Shown: positions 19,278-26,490 of the stretch, piece by piece | Layout of the letters: each line of letters begins with the position of its first letter | How positions within the stretch are numbered: position 1 is the stretch's first letter | Source of the DNA: Mycolicibacterium sp. P1-18 | GTDB lineage: Bacteria > Actinomycetota > Actinomycetes > Mycobacteriales > Mycobacteriaceae | DNA: 64,000 bases | Reading direction: 5' to 3' | Assembly: GCF_008329535.1 (NCBI RefSeq) | Contig: NZ_NPKR01000003.1 | Coordinates: 620,001 to 684,000 of the forward strand | Notes under the pieces: generated by a model | Told to the model about the DNA's origin: nothing | The model's input: the letters and a program-made list of their open reading frames with translations, nothing else | The model's database searches: none | Program-made: the position numbers and the translations under genes

Positions 19278-20279
19278 TTAGGGGCTGGGCACGCCCAGTG
19301 GCGCGGCGGGTGGTCCGTAGACCGGTGGCTCCTCTGGGCCAGGAACCGTGTACGGCGTATTGGGTTGCGCCCTAGATGGCGGGGTGGTTCCTTCGACGGG
19401 GCTCGGCATCGGAGTAGCCGGGTCAGGACGAGGTAGCTCGTCGAGCGGCGGCGAGAAGACATCACATCCACCGGCTGGGTTGCCGGATGTATCTTGACTG
19501 GCTGCGTCGTAGCGGGACACTTGTGCGCGGATGTTGGCCGCGTTCTCCACACTGTTCTTGACCAAGATGGCCATTGTCGGGTTGACGATCGCCATTGCTG
19601 CCGTAACGGCCCCGCAATCGAGCCCAAACTTGATCACGCGCGTCGGTGGAGTCGCGTTCATCCAGCACGTTGCCAAGTCATAGTCGGTGAGATTCTTCGA
19701 CACCTCGTCGAGCGTCGTTCGGGTCCGGGCGACCTGGCCGGCTTCGACGTCCACGATCTTGGCAATTTCGAGATCGGCAACGCTGACGTCCGAGGTCAAC
19801 CGCCTATGCGATCCGTTCGTCGAGTTGTAGACCTGGGACGCGGTGCCGTCCCACCGGTCAGTATGAGGTTCCGCTTCGATGAGTGTCTCGACGACGTCGG
19901 CGAGCGCAGTCGACGAACCGCGGAATTCATCTCCGTTGCAAGGCTCACCTGTCCCAGTCGTCTTCTTCAGTCCCTCGATCACCAACTGGGCCGCCGACAG
20001 CACTTTGGATTCCGCGAGGCTGACCACTTTGCTGGTCGACATGAAGTTGGGCAGCGGACCCATGCTGACGCCGAGACTACTCAGTCCTTGGACGATGTCG
20101 CTGGCGTCACCGATGACCTTCCGGCCGTCGTTCAATGCGGAGTGGAGGTCGCCATCCATGACGTCGCCCACCAGGTTCGGCACGTCACTCCAGGCGCTGC
20201 GTACTCCGTTGATCGCATCGAAGGGCGTAGCGGTGTCGATGGCATCCATGGCGCTCTCGAGAGCGTCAAGTATTCCCAC
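19278..20279 (-). CDS. EspA/EspE-like ESX-secreted protein
   Basis: A 333-residue protein whose middle, RWDGTASQVYNSTNG followed by a long helix (VADLEIAKIVDVEAGQV), matches the WxG-containing helical hairpin of EspA/EspE. In EspA the corresponding stretch starts GDGWLGSAADKY. A hydrophobic segment follows (CGAVTAAMAIVNPTMAILV) and the C-terminal 70 residues are Pro-rich and low in complexity (about residues 265-333). It starts with GTG after a GGGGGA ribosome site. EspA and EspC are exported together by ESX-1 in M. tuberculosis and are needed for ESX-1 function; this pair could serve ESX-1 or another ESX system here. Confidence 0.8.
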   Translation of the reverse strand: MGILDALESAMDAIDTATPFDAINGVRSAWSDVPNLVGDVMDGDLHSALNDGRKVIGDASDIVQGLSSLGVSMGPLPNFMSTSKVVSLAESKVLSAAQLVIEGLKKTTGTGEPCNGDEFRGSSTALADVVETLIEAEPHTDRWDGTASQVYNSTNGSHRRLTSDVSVADLEIAKIVDVEAGQVARTRTTLDEVSKNLTDYDLATCWMNATPPTRVIKFGLDCGAVTAAMAIVNPTMAILVKNSVENAANIRAQVSRYDAASQDTSGNPAGGCDVFSPPLDELPRPDPATPMPSPVEGTTPPSRAQPNTPYTVPGPEEPPVYGPPAAPLGVPSP

Positions 20280-20330
20280 AATCCATCCCCCTGTTCCTCC
20301 CCGATGAGATTATCAGCGCATTGCTAGGGG
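20280..20330 (-). promoter_or_regulatory. Promoter region of the espA-like operon
   Basis: On the minus strand a TAATCT -10 element (20307-20312) with TGA immediately before it lies 28 bases upstream of the GTG. A weak -35 (ATGACC) sits about 16 bases further up. The region is only 98 bases long, shared with the divergent PHP gene, so any EspR- or PhoP-type control of the operon must act here or from a distance. Confidence 0.4.
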
Positions 20331-20377
20331 TCATGGCACTTGTTTCGTCTGCCTCGCTACGAGGGCACACTGGACCC

Positions 20378-21385
20378 GTGGACCCAGTCACAGCGCTGCG
20401 CCAGATCGCGTACTACAAGGACCGTGCCCGGGAGGACTCCCGGCGGGTGATGGCCTACCGCAACGCCGCCGACGTCGTCGAGCGTCTCGACGACGCGCAG
20501 CGCGACAAGCACGGTAGGGCCAACAGCTGGCAGTCGCTGCCCGGCGTCGGACCCAAGACCGCGGCCGTCATCGCGCAGGCCTGGGCCGGCCGCGAACCCG
20601 ACGTGTTGGTCGAACTGCGCTCCACCGCAGAAGATCTCGGGGGCGGGGAGATTCGGGCGGCGCTTAGGGGTGACCTGCACCTGCACTCCAACTGGTCGGA
20701 CGGCTCGGCGCCGATCTCGGAGATGATGGCCGCCGCGAAGGCACTCGGCCACGAGTACTGCGCCCTGACCGACCACTCGCCACGGTTGACCGTCGCCAAC
20801 GGCCTGTCCGCGGACCGGCTGCGCGAGCAGCTCGACGCCATCGACGAACTGCGAGAGACGTACGCGCCCATGCGGATTCTGACCGGCATCGAGGTCGACA
20901 TCCTCGACGACGGCAGCCTTGACCAGGACGACGACCTACTCGAGCGGCTCGACGTCGTCGTGGCCAGCGTGCATTCGAAGCTGAAGATGGATTCGGCGTC
21001 CATGACCCGCCGGATGGTGCGGGCGGTGTCGGGCGGGCAGGCCGACGTCCTCGGCCACTGCACAGGCAGGCTCGTGGAGGGGGGCCGGGGCACCCGGGCG
21101 GAGTCGACGTTCGACGCCGAGAAGGTGTTCACCGCCTGCCGAGACCACGGCACCGCCGTCGAGATCAACTCGCGGCCCGAGCGCCGCGACCCTCCCACCC
21201 GGCTGCTCACCATGGCCCTGGAGATCGGTTGCGACTTCTCCATCGACACCGACGCCCACGCCCCCGGCCAGCTCGACTTTCTCGGCTACGGCGCCCAACG
21301 CGCCCTGGACAACGGCGTCCCCGTCGACCGCATCGTCAACACCTGGCCGCTGGAGAAACTGCTGGCCTGGACGGAAGGTAATTGA
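20378..21385 (+). CDS. PHP-domain protein with N-terminal helix-hairpin-helix
   Basis: A 335-residue phosphoesterase-like protein, the same length as the M. tuberculosis Rv3856c product as remembered. Residues 1-90 form a PolX-like helix-hairpin-helix region (LPGVGPKTAAVIAQAW). The PHP catalytic domain follows: DLHLHSNWSDG (first metal motif, about residue 97), ALTDHSP, TGIEVDIL, VASVHSKL, VLGHCTGRL, VEINSRPERRDPP and IDTDAHAPGQL, carrying the usual metal ligands. No polymerase palm is present. GTG 20378 fits this length; earlier starts would run into the divergent promoter. Likely a metal-dependent phosphatase or DNA-processing enzyme. Confidence 0.88.
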   Translation: MDPVTALRQIAYYKDRAREDSRRVMAYRNAADVVERLDDAQRDKHGRANSWQSLPGVGPKTAAVIAQAWAGREPDVLVELRSTAEDLGGGEIRAALRGDLHLHSNWSDGSAPISEMMAAAKALGHEYCALTDHSPRLTVANGLSADRLREQLDAIDELRETYAPMRILTGIEVDILDDGSLDQDDDLLERLDVVVASVHSKLKMDSASMTRRMVRAVSGGQADVLGHCTGRLVEGGRGTRAESTFDAEKVFTACRDHGTAVEINSRPERRDPPTRLLTMALEIGCDFSIDTDAHAPGQLDFLGYGAQRALDNGVPVDRIVNTWPLEKLLAWTEGN

Positions 21386-21520
21386 CCACAGGTCAATGCC
21401 GTTGCGGGAGAGTGCTTTCTGTCAAGAACCTGTGAACGTGTGCCTCGTTGGATGGCTTAGCATTATCAGTGCGGTCGGGTCGACGTGCCCACGATTCATG
21501 CGAAGCGGGGAATTGCATTG

Positions 21521-22795
21521 GTGACCTTCGAGCAACTGAGAAGCGCGCGGCCCGCCCTGTGGACCGACGCCGCCAACGACATGCGCAGCGCCGCTCGTCA
21601 GTGCGAACGAGTCCGCGATGACATTCACGACAACGGCGTGGCTCCTCTCAACGATCACTGGTCCGACCATGTCGGCGCACTTGCCTCCGATGCATTGAAG
21701 TCCGTCGCCAGTCGCGCAGGGGTGGTCGCAATACTCGCCCGATCGAGCGTGGACCCCATCGACACGTTGAACCACGCCGTTTCCATCGCGCAAAACGAGT
21801 TGGAGAACGGGGTGCAGATAGCAGAATCGGCTGGCTTCAGAGTCGATCCCATCACCGGGTCCATCTCTCCGCCGCCGGGCATGCCCGTCGAAGAGATGAA
21901 CTCGAAGATGGCTTCCGTGGCCAGTGCACAGCAGATGATCTCCGATGCCGTCGAGGCGGCGACTCAGGCAGATGGGTTGTGCGCCTCCGCTCTGCGGGAC
22001 ACCAACGCCTTCGCTGAGACTGGTGACATCGACGCTGCGCAGCGGGTGCAAGCTGACAACGCGCAGAAGGCGTTAGAGGAAATACGCGACACGTTGCCGG
22101 ACGGCCTGACGCCCGATCAAGTGGCCAAATGGTGGGGTCACTTGACGGCCTCGGAACAGTTCGACCTGGAACGAGCATGCCCGGCCGAACTCTTCAACAC
22201 GAGCGGAATCCCGGACGCTGCGAAGGCGGCGATCGATCGGCCGGAACTCGGTTATAGCTCTGCCGGCACCGTCCAGTACGCGATCGATAATTGGAACAAT
22301 CCGAGACTCGACGCGTTCAAGGACAATTGCACGAACTTCGTTTCGGATTCCTTGAGTTATGGAGGGAATCTCAAGCAACGGGAAGATTGGTTCTTGCCCC
22401 GTCATTTCGACACCGACGGTTGGAGTGACGGTACTGGCGGAAACCGTGACGGGCTGCCGCCGGGCTTGTCACACACCCCTTCGTGGGCCGCGGCCCAGAA
22501 CAACAGGGACTTCTTCCTTCACAATGGTGGGTCGGTGGTTGACAAGCCGGAACAGGTGAGACCGGGTGACGTTGTGTACTACACGATGACCCAGGACAGC
22601 CCAGCGGCCGGTTTGGCAGCGGGTGAAACACACCATGCCGCAGTCGTGACGGGTGTTTTACCGGACGGGCAAGTGCTTTACACCCAGCATTCCGGTGACG
22701 GCAAGAACTTCCCGCTCTACGGTCGACTGCCTCAGTTCGAGCAGAGTTACGGCCAGCAGAAGATCGAAATCGTCCAACCTAGGCGAACGTGGTGA
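21521..22795 (+). CDS. Putative type VII-secreted effector with C-terminal amidase domain
   Basis: A 424-residue protein in two parts. The N-terminal half is helical with a WXG-like hairpin (APLNDHWSDHVGALASDALK), the type of start seen in ESX substrates. The C-terminal third resembles the Amidase_6 group: DNCTNFVSDSLSYGG supplies a likely catalytic Cys, ETHHAAVVTGVLPDGQVLY the His, and QHSGDGKNFPL a polar third site. Such domains cleave peptide bonds, often in cell wall. There is no Sec signal peptide. GTG 21521 is chosen; an ATG at 21485 would add 12 residues. Effector role and target are inference. Confidence 0.7.
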   Translation: MTFEQLRSARPALWTDAANDMRSAARQCERVRDDIHDNGVAPLNDHWSDHVGALASDALKSVASRAGVVAILARSSVDPIDTLNHAVSIAQNELENGVQIAESAGFRVDPITGSISPPPGMPVEEMNSKMASVASAQQMISDAVEAATQADGLCASALRDTNAFAETGDIDAAQRVQADNAQKALEEIRDTLPDGLTPDQVAKWWGHLTASEQFDLERACPAELFNTSGIPDAAKAAIDRPELGYSSAGTVQYAIDNWNNPRLDAFKDNCTNFVSDSLSYGGNLKQREDWFLPRHFDTDGWSDGTGGNRDGLPPGLSHTPSWAAAQNNRDFFLHNGGSVVDKPEQVRPGDVVYYTMTQDSPAAGLAAGETHHAAVVTGVLPDGQVLYTQHSGDGKNFPLYGRLPQFEQSYGQQKIEIVQPRRTW

Positions 22796-22831
22796 AGCGA
22801 TGCCATTACTCGCGTCTGGACGGGCGATCCG

Positions 22832-23179
22832 ATGAGTGGTGATGACCTCAACATCGACCCGTCGGCGGTGAAATCCAGCGGACAGACACTCAGGGCGTTG
22901 GCCGAGAAGGCGAAGACCGAGACGGCGACGCACTTTGACACCCAACAGGCGGCGCAGGATGGAAACCCCGGGTTCGCGTCGGGGCCGGCGCTCATGCAGT
23001 ACGCAACGGTGTTGCAGCGACAGATGGAGGGATTCATCGACGATCTGGCGGCGAACGCGGGCAAGATCGTCACCGCGGCGCAGTCCGTGGAAACTACCGA
23101 TGCCGACGCGGCCCAAGGGTTCAACCGCGAGCTAGCGGCCCTCAACGGTCTATCGCAGCCGGCCACCCCGGGAACGTAG
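22832..23179 (+). CDS. Small EspC-like/DUF2580-type partner protein
   Basis: A 115-residue helical protein starting 36 bases after the amidase stop. It follows the DUF2580 outline: an IDPSAVKSSGQTLRALA N-terminal helix, a turn with NPGFASGPAL in place of the usual Gly-Trp, and a long second helix. The usual C-terminal YxxxD export motif appears degenerate: the aligned position reads VETTD. It may be a chaperone or binding partner of the amidase rather than a free substrate, and could act as its inhibitor (inference). Confidence 0.65.
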   Translation: MSGDDLNIDPSAVKSSGQTLRALAEKAKTETATHFDTQQAAQDGNPGFASGPALMQYATVLQRQMEGFIDDLAANAGKIVTAAQSVETTDADAAQGFNRELAALNGLSQPATPGT

Positions 23180-23187
23180 CTTGAACG

Positions 23188-23502
23188 TCAGAGTGTCGAA
23201 GTGGAACCCTGGATCGTCGAGGCACCCTGTTCGTCGGCGGAATCGTACTTGCTCGCACTGACCTCCATGGCAGTCGCTTCGTCGTGTAGACCCCTCACCA
23301 CGAGTCGGAAGCCTTCGGTCCACTCCTCCCAGGCCGACCGACATGCGTCGGCGGCCGCTCCGGTCCATCGGCCGTCGAGTAGTTCGATGACGTCATCGGC
23401 TAGGCGCTGATACTCATTGACGAGCTCGTCGGCCACCTGATCGGCGAAGCTGGCGGTCGCAGTAAGGCGCTCCGACGTGACCCGCAAGCCCTCGGAACTC
23501 AC
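23188..23502 (-). CDS. WXG100-family protein with YxxxD export motif
   Basis: A 104-residue ESAT-6-like protein: two helices joined by the GRWTG turn (W-x-G at about residues 47-49), with KYDSADE near residue 88 forming a YxxxD type VII export signal. The GTG start overlaps the stop of the upstream WXG100 gene, so the two are probably made as a heterodimer, with this one in the CFP-10-like role because it carries the motif. It is convergent with the EspC-like gene, only eight bases apart. Confidence 0.82.
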   Translation of the reverse strand: MSSEGLRVTSERLTATASFADQVADELVNEYQRLADDVIELLDGRWTGAAADACRSAWEEWTEGFRLVVRGLHDEATAMEVSASKYDSADEQGASTIQGSTSTL

Positions 23503-23795
23503 GAGAAGAGGGCGCGATTGGCCTGCACCGTGGCGTTGAAGGCGGAATGGGTGGCGGCGACCGCTTCATGCAATCGTTTGAGGCCGTCGTTCATGAGTTC
23601 GGCGCCAGCCGCCCACTCGGCATGCGCTCGTCGGTGCGCCTCGGCGCCATCTCCATGCCATTCACCGTGGAGGGCGGATACTCGGTCCCCGAGCACGGCG
23701 AGTTGCGCTCCGACCTGGCCGTTGAATGCATCGATGCCCGCGACGAGTCGTTCCAGTGCCGCAAGATCAACGGCTACCTCATTGGTTGGCGCCAC
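23499..23795 (-). CDS. WXG100-family protein, partner without export motif
   Basis: A 98-residue ESAT-6-like protein with the turn GEWHGDGAEAHRRAHAEW. It has no tyrosine-based C-terminal motif, as expected for the partner that rides with a YxxxD-bearing protein. GTG 23795 is chosen because AAGGGA lies eight bases upstream and the length then fits the family; the frame can be extended by 40 residues without similarity. The downstream gene overlaps by four bases. Confidence 0.8.
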   Translation of the reverse strand: MAPTNEVAVDLAALERLVAGIDAFNGQVGAQLAVLGDRVSALHGEWHGDGAEAHRRAHAEWAAGAELMNDGLKRLHEAVAATHSAFNATVQANRALFS

Positions 23796-23841
23796 GCGGA
23801 TGTTCCCTTCAGTCGATTGAAATGACACTGCATCGGACTGG

Positions 23842-24312
23842 CTACGGCCTGAGCGTGCGCTGCCCCGCTTGGTCGGCGCCGCCGTAGGTGACCGACGCAC
23901 GTATCGTCTCGTCATCGAATACTGCTGCTCTGCAAGCGAACTGTGACGTGGCGAGGCGCTGTGACGGGGTTCGAGACTCCACGTTCCCGGTAACCGACCA
24001 TATGGTTGTCACTCTGCCCGCGTCGGCGCCGAGGCGCACGTGGTCGTCCTCGGAGAGCGTGTCTTCGTGCACCTCAATCTGTGGGAACTGCGCCGTGGCC
24101 GGAGCCGTCAAGTCGCGTCGTATGGCGTCTTCGCAGCTGGCGGCCATTGCACCGGCGCTGACGCCAGCTGTCTGCAAGCCGAACCAATGCGTGAGGCTGC
24201 CTGCCGCGATCAGGACGACCACTGTGACGGCCACGCCGCATCCAACCATCAGGCGGAAGGGGCTCGATCGAGGAGTGGCGACGTCGTGAGCGTCGCGGCG
24301 TTCGTCGACCAT
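23842..24312 (-). CDS. Single-pass membrane protein of the WXG100 operon, unknown function
   Basis: A 156-residue protein with one membrane helix at about residues 24-44 (GCGVAVTVVVLIAAGSLTHWF) and an extracytoplasmic domain of about 110 residues holding two cysteines (ASCEDAIRRDLTAP, SQFACRAAVFDD). Its pattern of strands ending in a conserved Cys resembles small actinobacterial exported domains, but I cannot name the family. ATG 24312 follows a GGAGG site seven bases upstream. It precedes the WXG100 pair by 46 bases and is probably cotranscribed with it. Confidence 0.65.
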   Translation of the reverse strand: MVDERRDAHDVATPRSSPFRLMVGCGVAVTVVVLIAAGSLTHWFGLQTAGVSAGAMAASCEDAIRRDLTAPATAQFPQIEVHEDTLSEDDHVRLGADAGRVTTIWSVTGNVESRTPSQRLATSQFACRAAVFDDETIRASVTYGGADQAGQRTLRP

Positions 24313-24368
24313 TGGGAGTCCTCCCCGAAAGCACCTGACCGCCGTGTCACCGGTCCAGCGAAGTGTAT

Positions 24369-25625
24369 CTAGTCCGGCAGCATCGGCATCTCGAGGCCGG
24401 GATCCCGGCCCACCAGGACGCCCCGCGTCACCGAGGCGTTGCCGAACCGCTGGCGCACCTGGTCCATCGCCGAGTCGACCGCCAGCAGGTGCGCAGGCGA
24501 GCCCGCCGGCTTGCGACCCTCGCCGGAGGACTCGAACGGAAGCTCCAGCTCGAGCTGCTGAGCGCCCTCGCGGTCGATGTTGGACACCGCGAAGCCGACG
24601 AGCGTCAACCCGCGTTCGGCGATCAGGGGTGCGGCCGACGCCACCAAACCCCGTGCTGCGGAAAGGATTGCCTCGGTCGACGCGGTGGCCCGCGGCAGTG
24701 TGTGCGAGCGCGTGACCCGGCTGAAGTCGTTGAACCGCAACCGCAGTACGACGGTGCGGCCGGTGCGGTCCGACCGGCGCATCCGGCGCGCGATGCGATC
24801 CACCAGGTTTACGACGACGGCGTCGATCTCGCTGGGCGACATGCTGTTTCCCGCGCGGCCCAGCGCGCGTTGCGCCCCCACCGACCGCCGTCGGACGCCC
24901 GTGACCACCCGGCGTCGGTCGACGTTGTGCGACAACGCGAACAGTTGCCGGCCCATTGCTCCGCCGACGATGGACCCGAGCATCGACTCGCTGAGTTCCG
25001 CCACGTCGGCGACGGTGTCGATGCCGTGGAGGTGCAGCTTGTCGGCGGTCTTGGCGCCGACGCCCCAGAGCCGTCGCACCGGCAGCGGGTGCAGGAACTC
25101 CAGCTCGCGGTCCGGTGGCACCAGCAGCAGGCCGTCGGGTTTGCCCTCCTGGCTGGCCACCTTGGCGAGGAACTTGGTGCGGGCGATGCCGACGGTGATC
25201 GGCAGGCCGACCCGCTCGCGCACTTGCTCCCGCAGCCGCGCCCCGATCTGCACCGGGGTGCCCGACACCCGCAGCAGTCCGCTGACGTCGAGGAACGCCT
25301 CGTCGACCGACAGCGGCTCGACCAGGGGAGTGGTGTCGTGGAAGACCTCGAACACCGCAGCGCTGGCGTCGGTGTACGCGGCCATGCGGGGTGGCACCAC
25401 GATGGCACGAGGGCAGAGCTGCGTGGCCTGACGCCCGCCCATCGCTGTCTTCACGCCGTACGCCTTGGCCTCGTAGCTGGCCGCCAGCACCACGCCGCCG
25501 CCGACGATCACCGGCCTGCCGCGCAGCGACGGATCGTCGCGCTGTTCGACCGATGCGTAGAAGGAGTCGAGGTCGGCGTGCAGGATGTTCGCCTCGCCAA
25601 TCTCCTGCGCACCGGACACGAACAC
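24369..25625 (-). CDS. dinB: DNA polymerase IV (Y-family, DinB)
   Basis: A 418-residue translesion polymerase. The catalytic core is intact: ILHADLDSFYASVEQRDDP with the first metal Asp, YEAKAYGVKTAMGG, EPLSVDEAFLDVSG with the second Asp-Glu pair, TVGIARTKFLAKVAS, then the helix-hairpin-helix thumb (LWGVGAKTADKLHLHGI) and the little finger domain. A clamp-binding-like QLELELPF occurs near residue 355. It matches the DinB1/DinX type of mycobacteria. GTG 25625 is the start that best fits the family; ten more codons are open upstream. A LexA-like palindrome covers the start region. Confidence 0.9.
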   Translation of the reverse strand: MFVSGAQEIGEANILHADLDSFYASVEQRDDPSLRGRPVIVGGGVVLAASYEAKAYGVKTAMGGRQATQLCPRAIVVPPRMAAYTDASAAVFEVFHDTTPLVEPLSVDEAFLDVSGLLRVSGTPVQIGARLREQVRERVGLPITVGIARTKFLAKVASQEGKPDGLLLVPPDRELEFLHPLPVRRLWGVGAKTADKLHLHGIDTVADVAELSESMLGSIVGGAMGRQLFALSHNVDRRRVVTGVRRRSVGAQRALGRAGNSMSPSEIDAVVVNLVDRIARRMRRSDRTGRTVVLRLRFNDFSRVTRSHTLPRATASTEAILSAARGLVASAAPLIAERGLTLVGFAVSNIDREGAQQLELELPFESSGEGRKPAGSPAHLLAVDSAMDQVRQRFGNASVTRGVLVGRDPGLEMPMLPD

Positions 25626-25632
25626 ATGTTCG
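25619..25632. promoter_or_regulatory. Candidate LexA (SOS) box on the dinB start
   Basis: The palindrome CGAAC-ACAT-GTTCG matches the mycobacterial SOS box core (TCGAAC-N4-GTTCGA) at ten of twelve fixed positions. It overlaps the GTG start of dinB, so LexA bound here would block initiation of a leaderless or short-leader transcript. Confidence 0.6.
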
Positions 25633-25772
25633 CATGGACGTCCGACCGGCGGCACTAATCCCGCGAGTCATGAACGTTGGTGCCGACACGCCGGTGCCGA
25701 CCGCCGAGGGTTATGCCTCGTCCCGGAGCCGGGCGGGCGGGCGGGCGGACTCGCGCCGACGTCCGACGACAG

Positions 25773-26414
25773 CTACTGGTCGTCCCCGTAGATGCTGGTC
25801 AGCCAGATGTGCGCGAGGGCGTCGACGACGCGGTCCTGGGCGACTGAGCCGGGCTCGGCGATCAGCGTCGCCGTCATGGTCCGCTCGTTCATCAGGTTGA
25901 GCGACGTGGCGAGGTCGCGCGCGTCGATGGTGACCGGTGCGGCTCCGCGGTCCCGTTCGGCCTCGATCAGCGCGGCGGTCTGGTCGATCCACTTCTGCAT
26001 GAACGCCGACCACACGGCGCGGAAGTCGGGGCTGGTGGCCAGGGCTTCGGTGCCGGCGCGTGCGACGACGCCGTGCGAGCCGAACGCGGTGAAGAAGGTG
26101 CGGATGCCCTCGCGGAAGGCGCGTCGCGGGTCGGCCGGCAAGTGCTGGGTGGCCCCGTCGAATCCGGTGTCGGCCCGCTGGATGAGCGGATCGATCAGCG
26201 CCAGCAGCACCGCGTCCTTCGAGGGGAAGTAGAAGTAGAAGGTCGGCCGCGAGAGGCCGGCACCCTTGGCCAGGTCGTCGACGGAGATGTCGGCGAACTT
26301 CTTGTGCTCGAGCAGGCGCTCGGCCGTCGCGAGGATCGCCGCCGCGCGTTCGTCGCCGGAGGGGCGCGTCGCGCGACGTCCCCGCCCGGATCGGGCCGTG
26401 CTGGCAGTCGTCAT
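25773..26414 (-). CDS. ethR: TetR-family repressor EthR
   Basis: A 213-residue TetR-type repressor closely matching EthR of M. tuberculosis (216 residues). The DNA-binding domain reads ADISVDDLAKGAGLSRPTFY, and the ligand-binding half ends in NLMNERTMTATLIAEP and HIWLTSIYGDD, as in EthR. It represses the divergent monooxygenase gene ethA and is relieved by small lipophilic ligands in the known case. ATG 26414 is chosen over an upstream start, which would lie in the operator; a TANNNT element seven bases before it suggests a leaderless message. Confidence 0.95.
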   Translation of the reverse strand: MTTASTARSGRGRRATRPSGDERAAAILATAERLLEHKKFADISVDDLAKGAGLSRPTFYFYFPSKDAVLLALIDPLIQRADTGFDGATQHLPADPRRAFREGIRTFFTAFGSHGVVARAGTEALATSPDFRAVWSAFMQKWIDQTAALIEAERDRGAAPVTIDARDLATSLNLMNERTMTATLIAEPGSVAQDRVVDALAHIWLTSIYGDDQ

Positions 26415-26490
26415 GGCGGTTACTTTACTGCATGTCGAATTTTTCGACAGGGTGTTGACCGACTCGACACCCTGTTGATAACGTGTCGCC
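26415..26490. promoter_or_regulatory. ethR-ethA divergent operator and promoters
   Basis: Seventy-six bases hold two perfect inverted repeats: TGTCGAA-TTT-TTCGACA (26433-26449) and CAGGGTGT-N11-ACACCCTG (26448-26474). Each gene also has its own -10: TAAAGT on the minus strand (26422-26427), seven bases from the ethR ATG, and TAACGT (26479-26484), six bases from the ethA ATG. That spacing places both transcription starts at the start codons. EthR is known to bind this intergenic region in M. tuberculosis cooperatively. Confidence 0.75.

Noticed and set aside
17100..24312. A complete ESX (type VII) secretion locus
   Set aside because: No EccA-EccE, EspG or MycP gene is present; only substrates and helpers are encoded.
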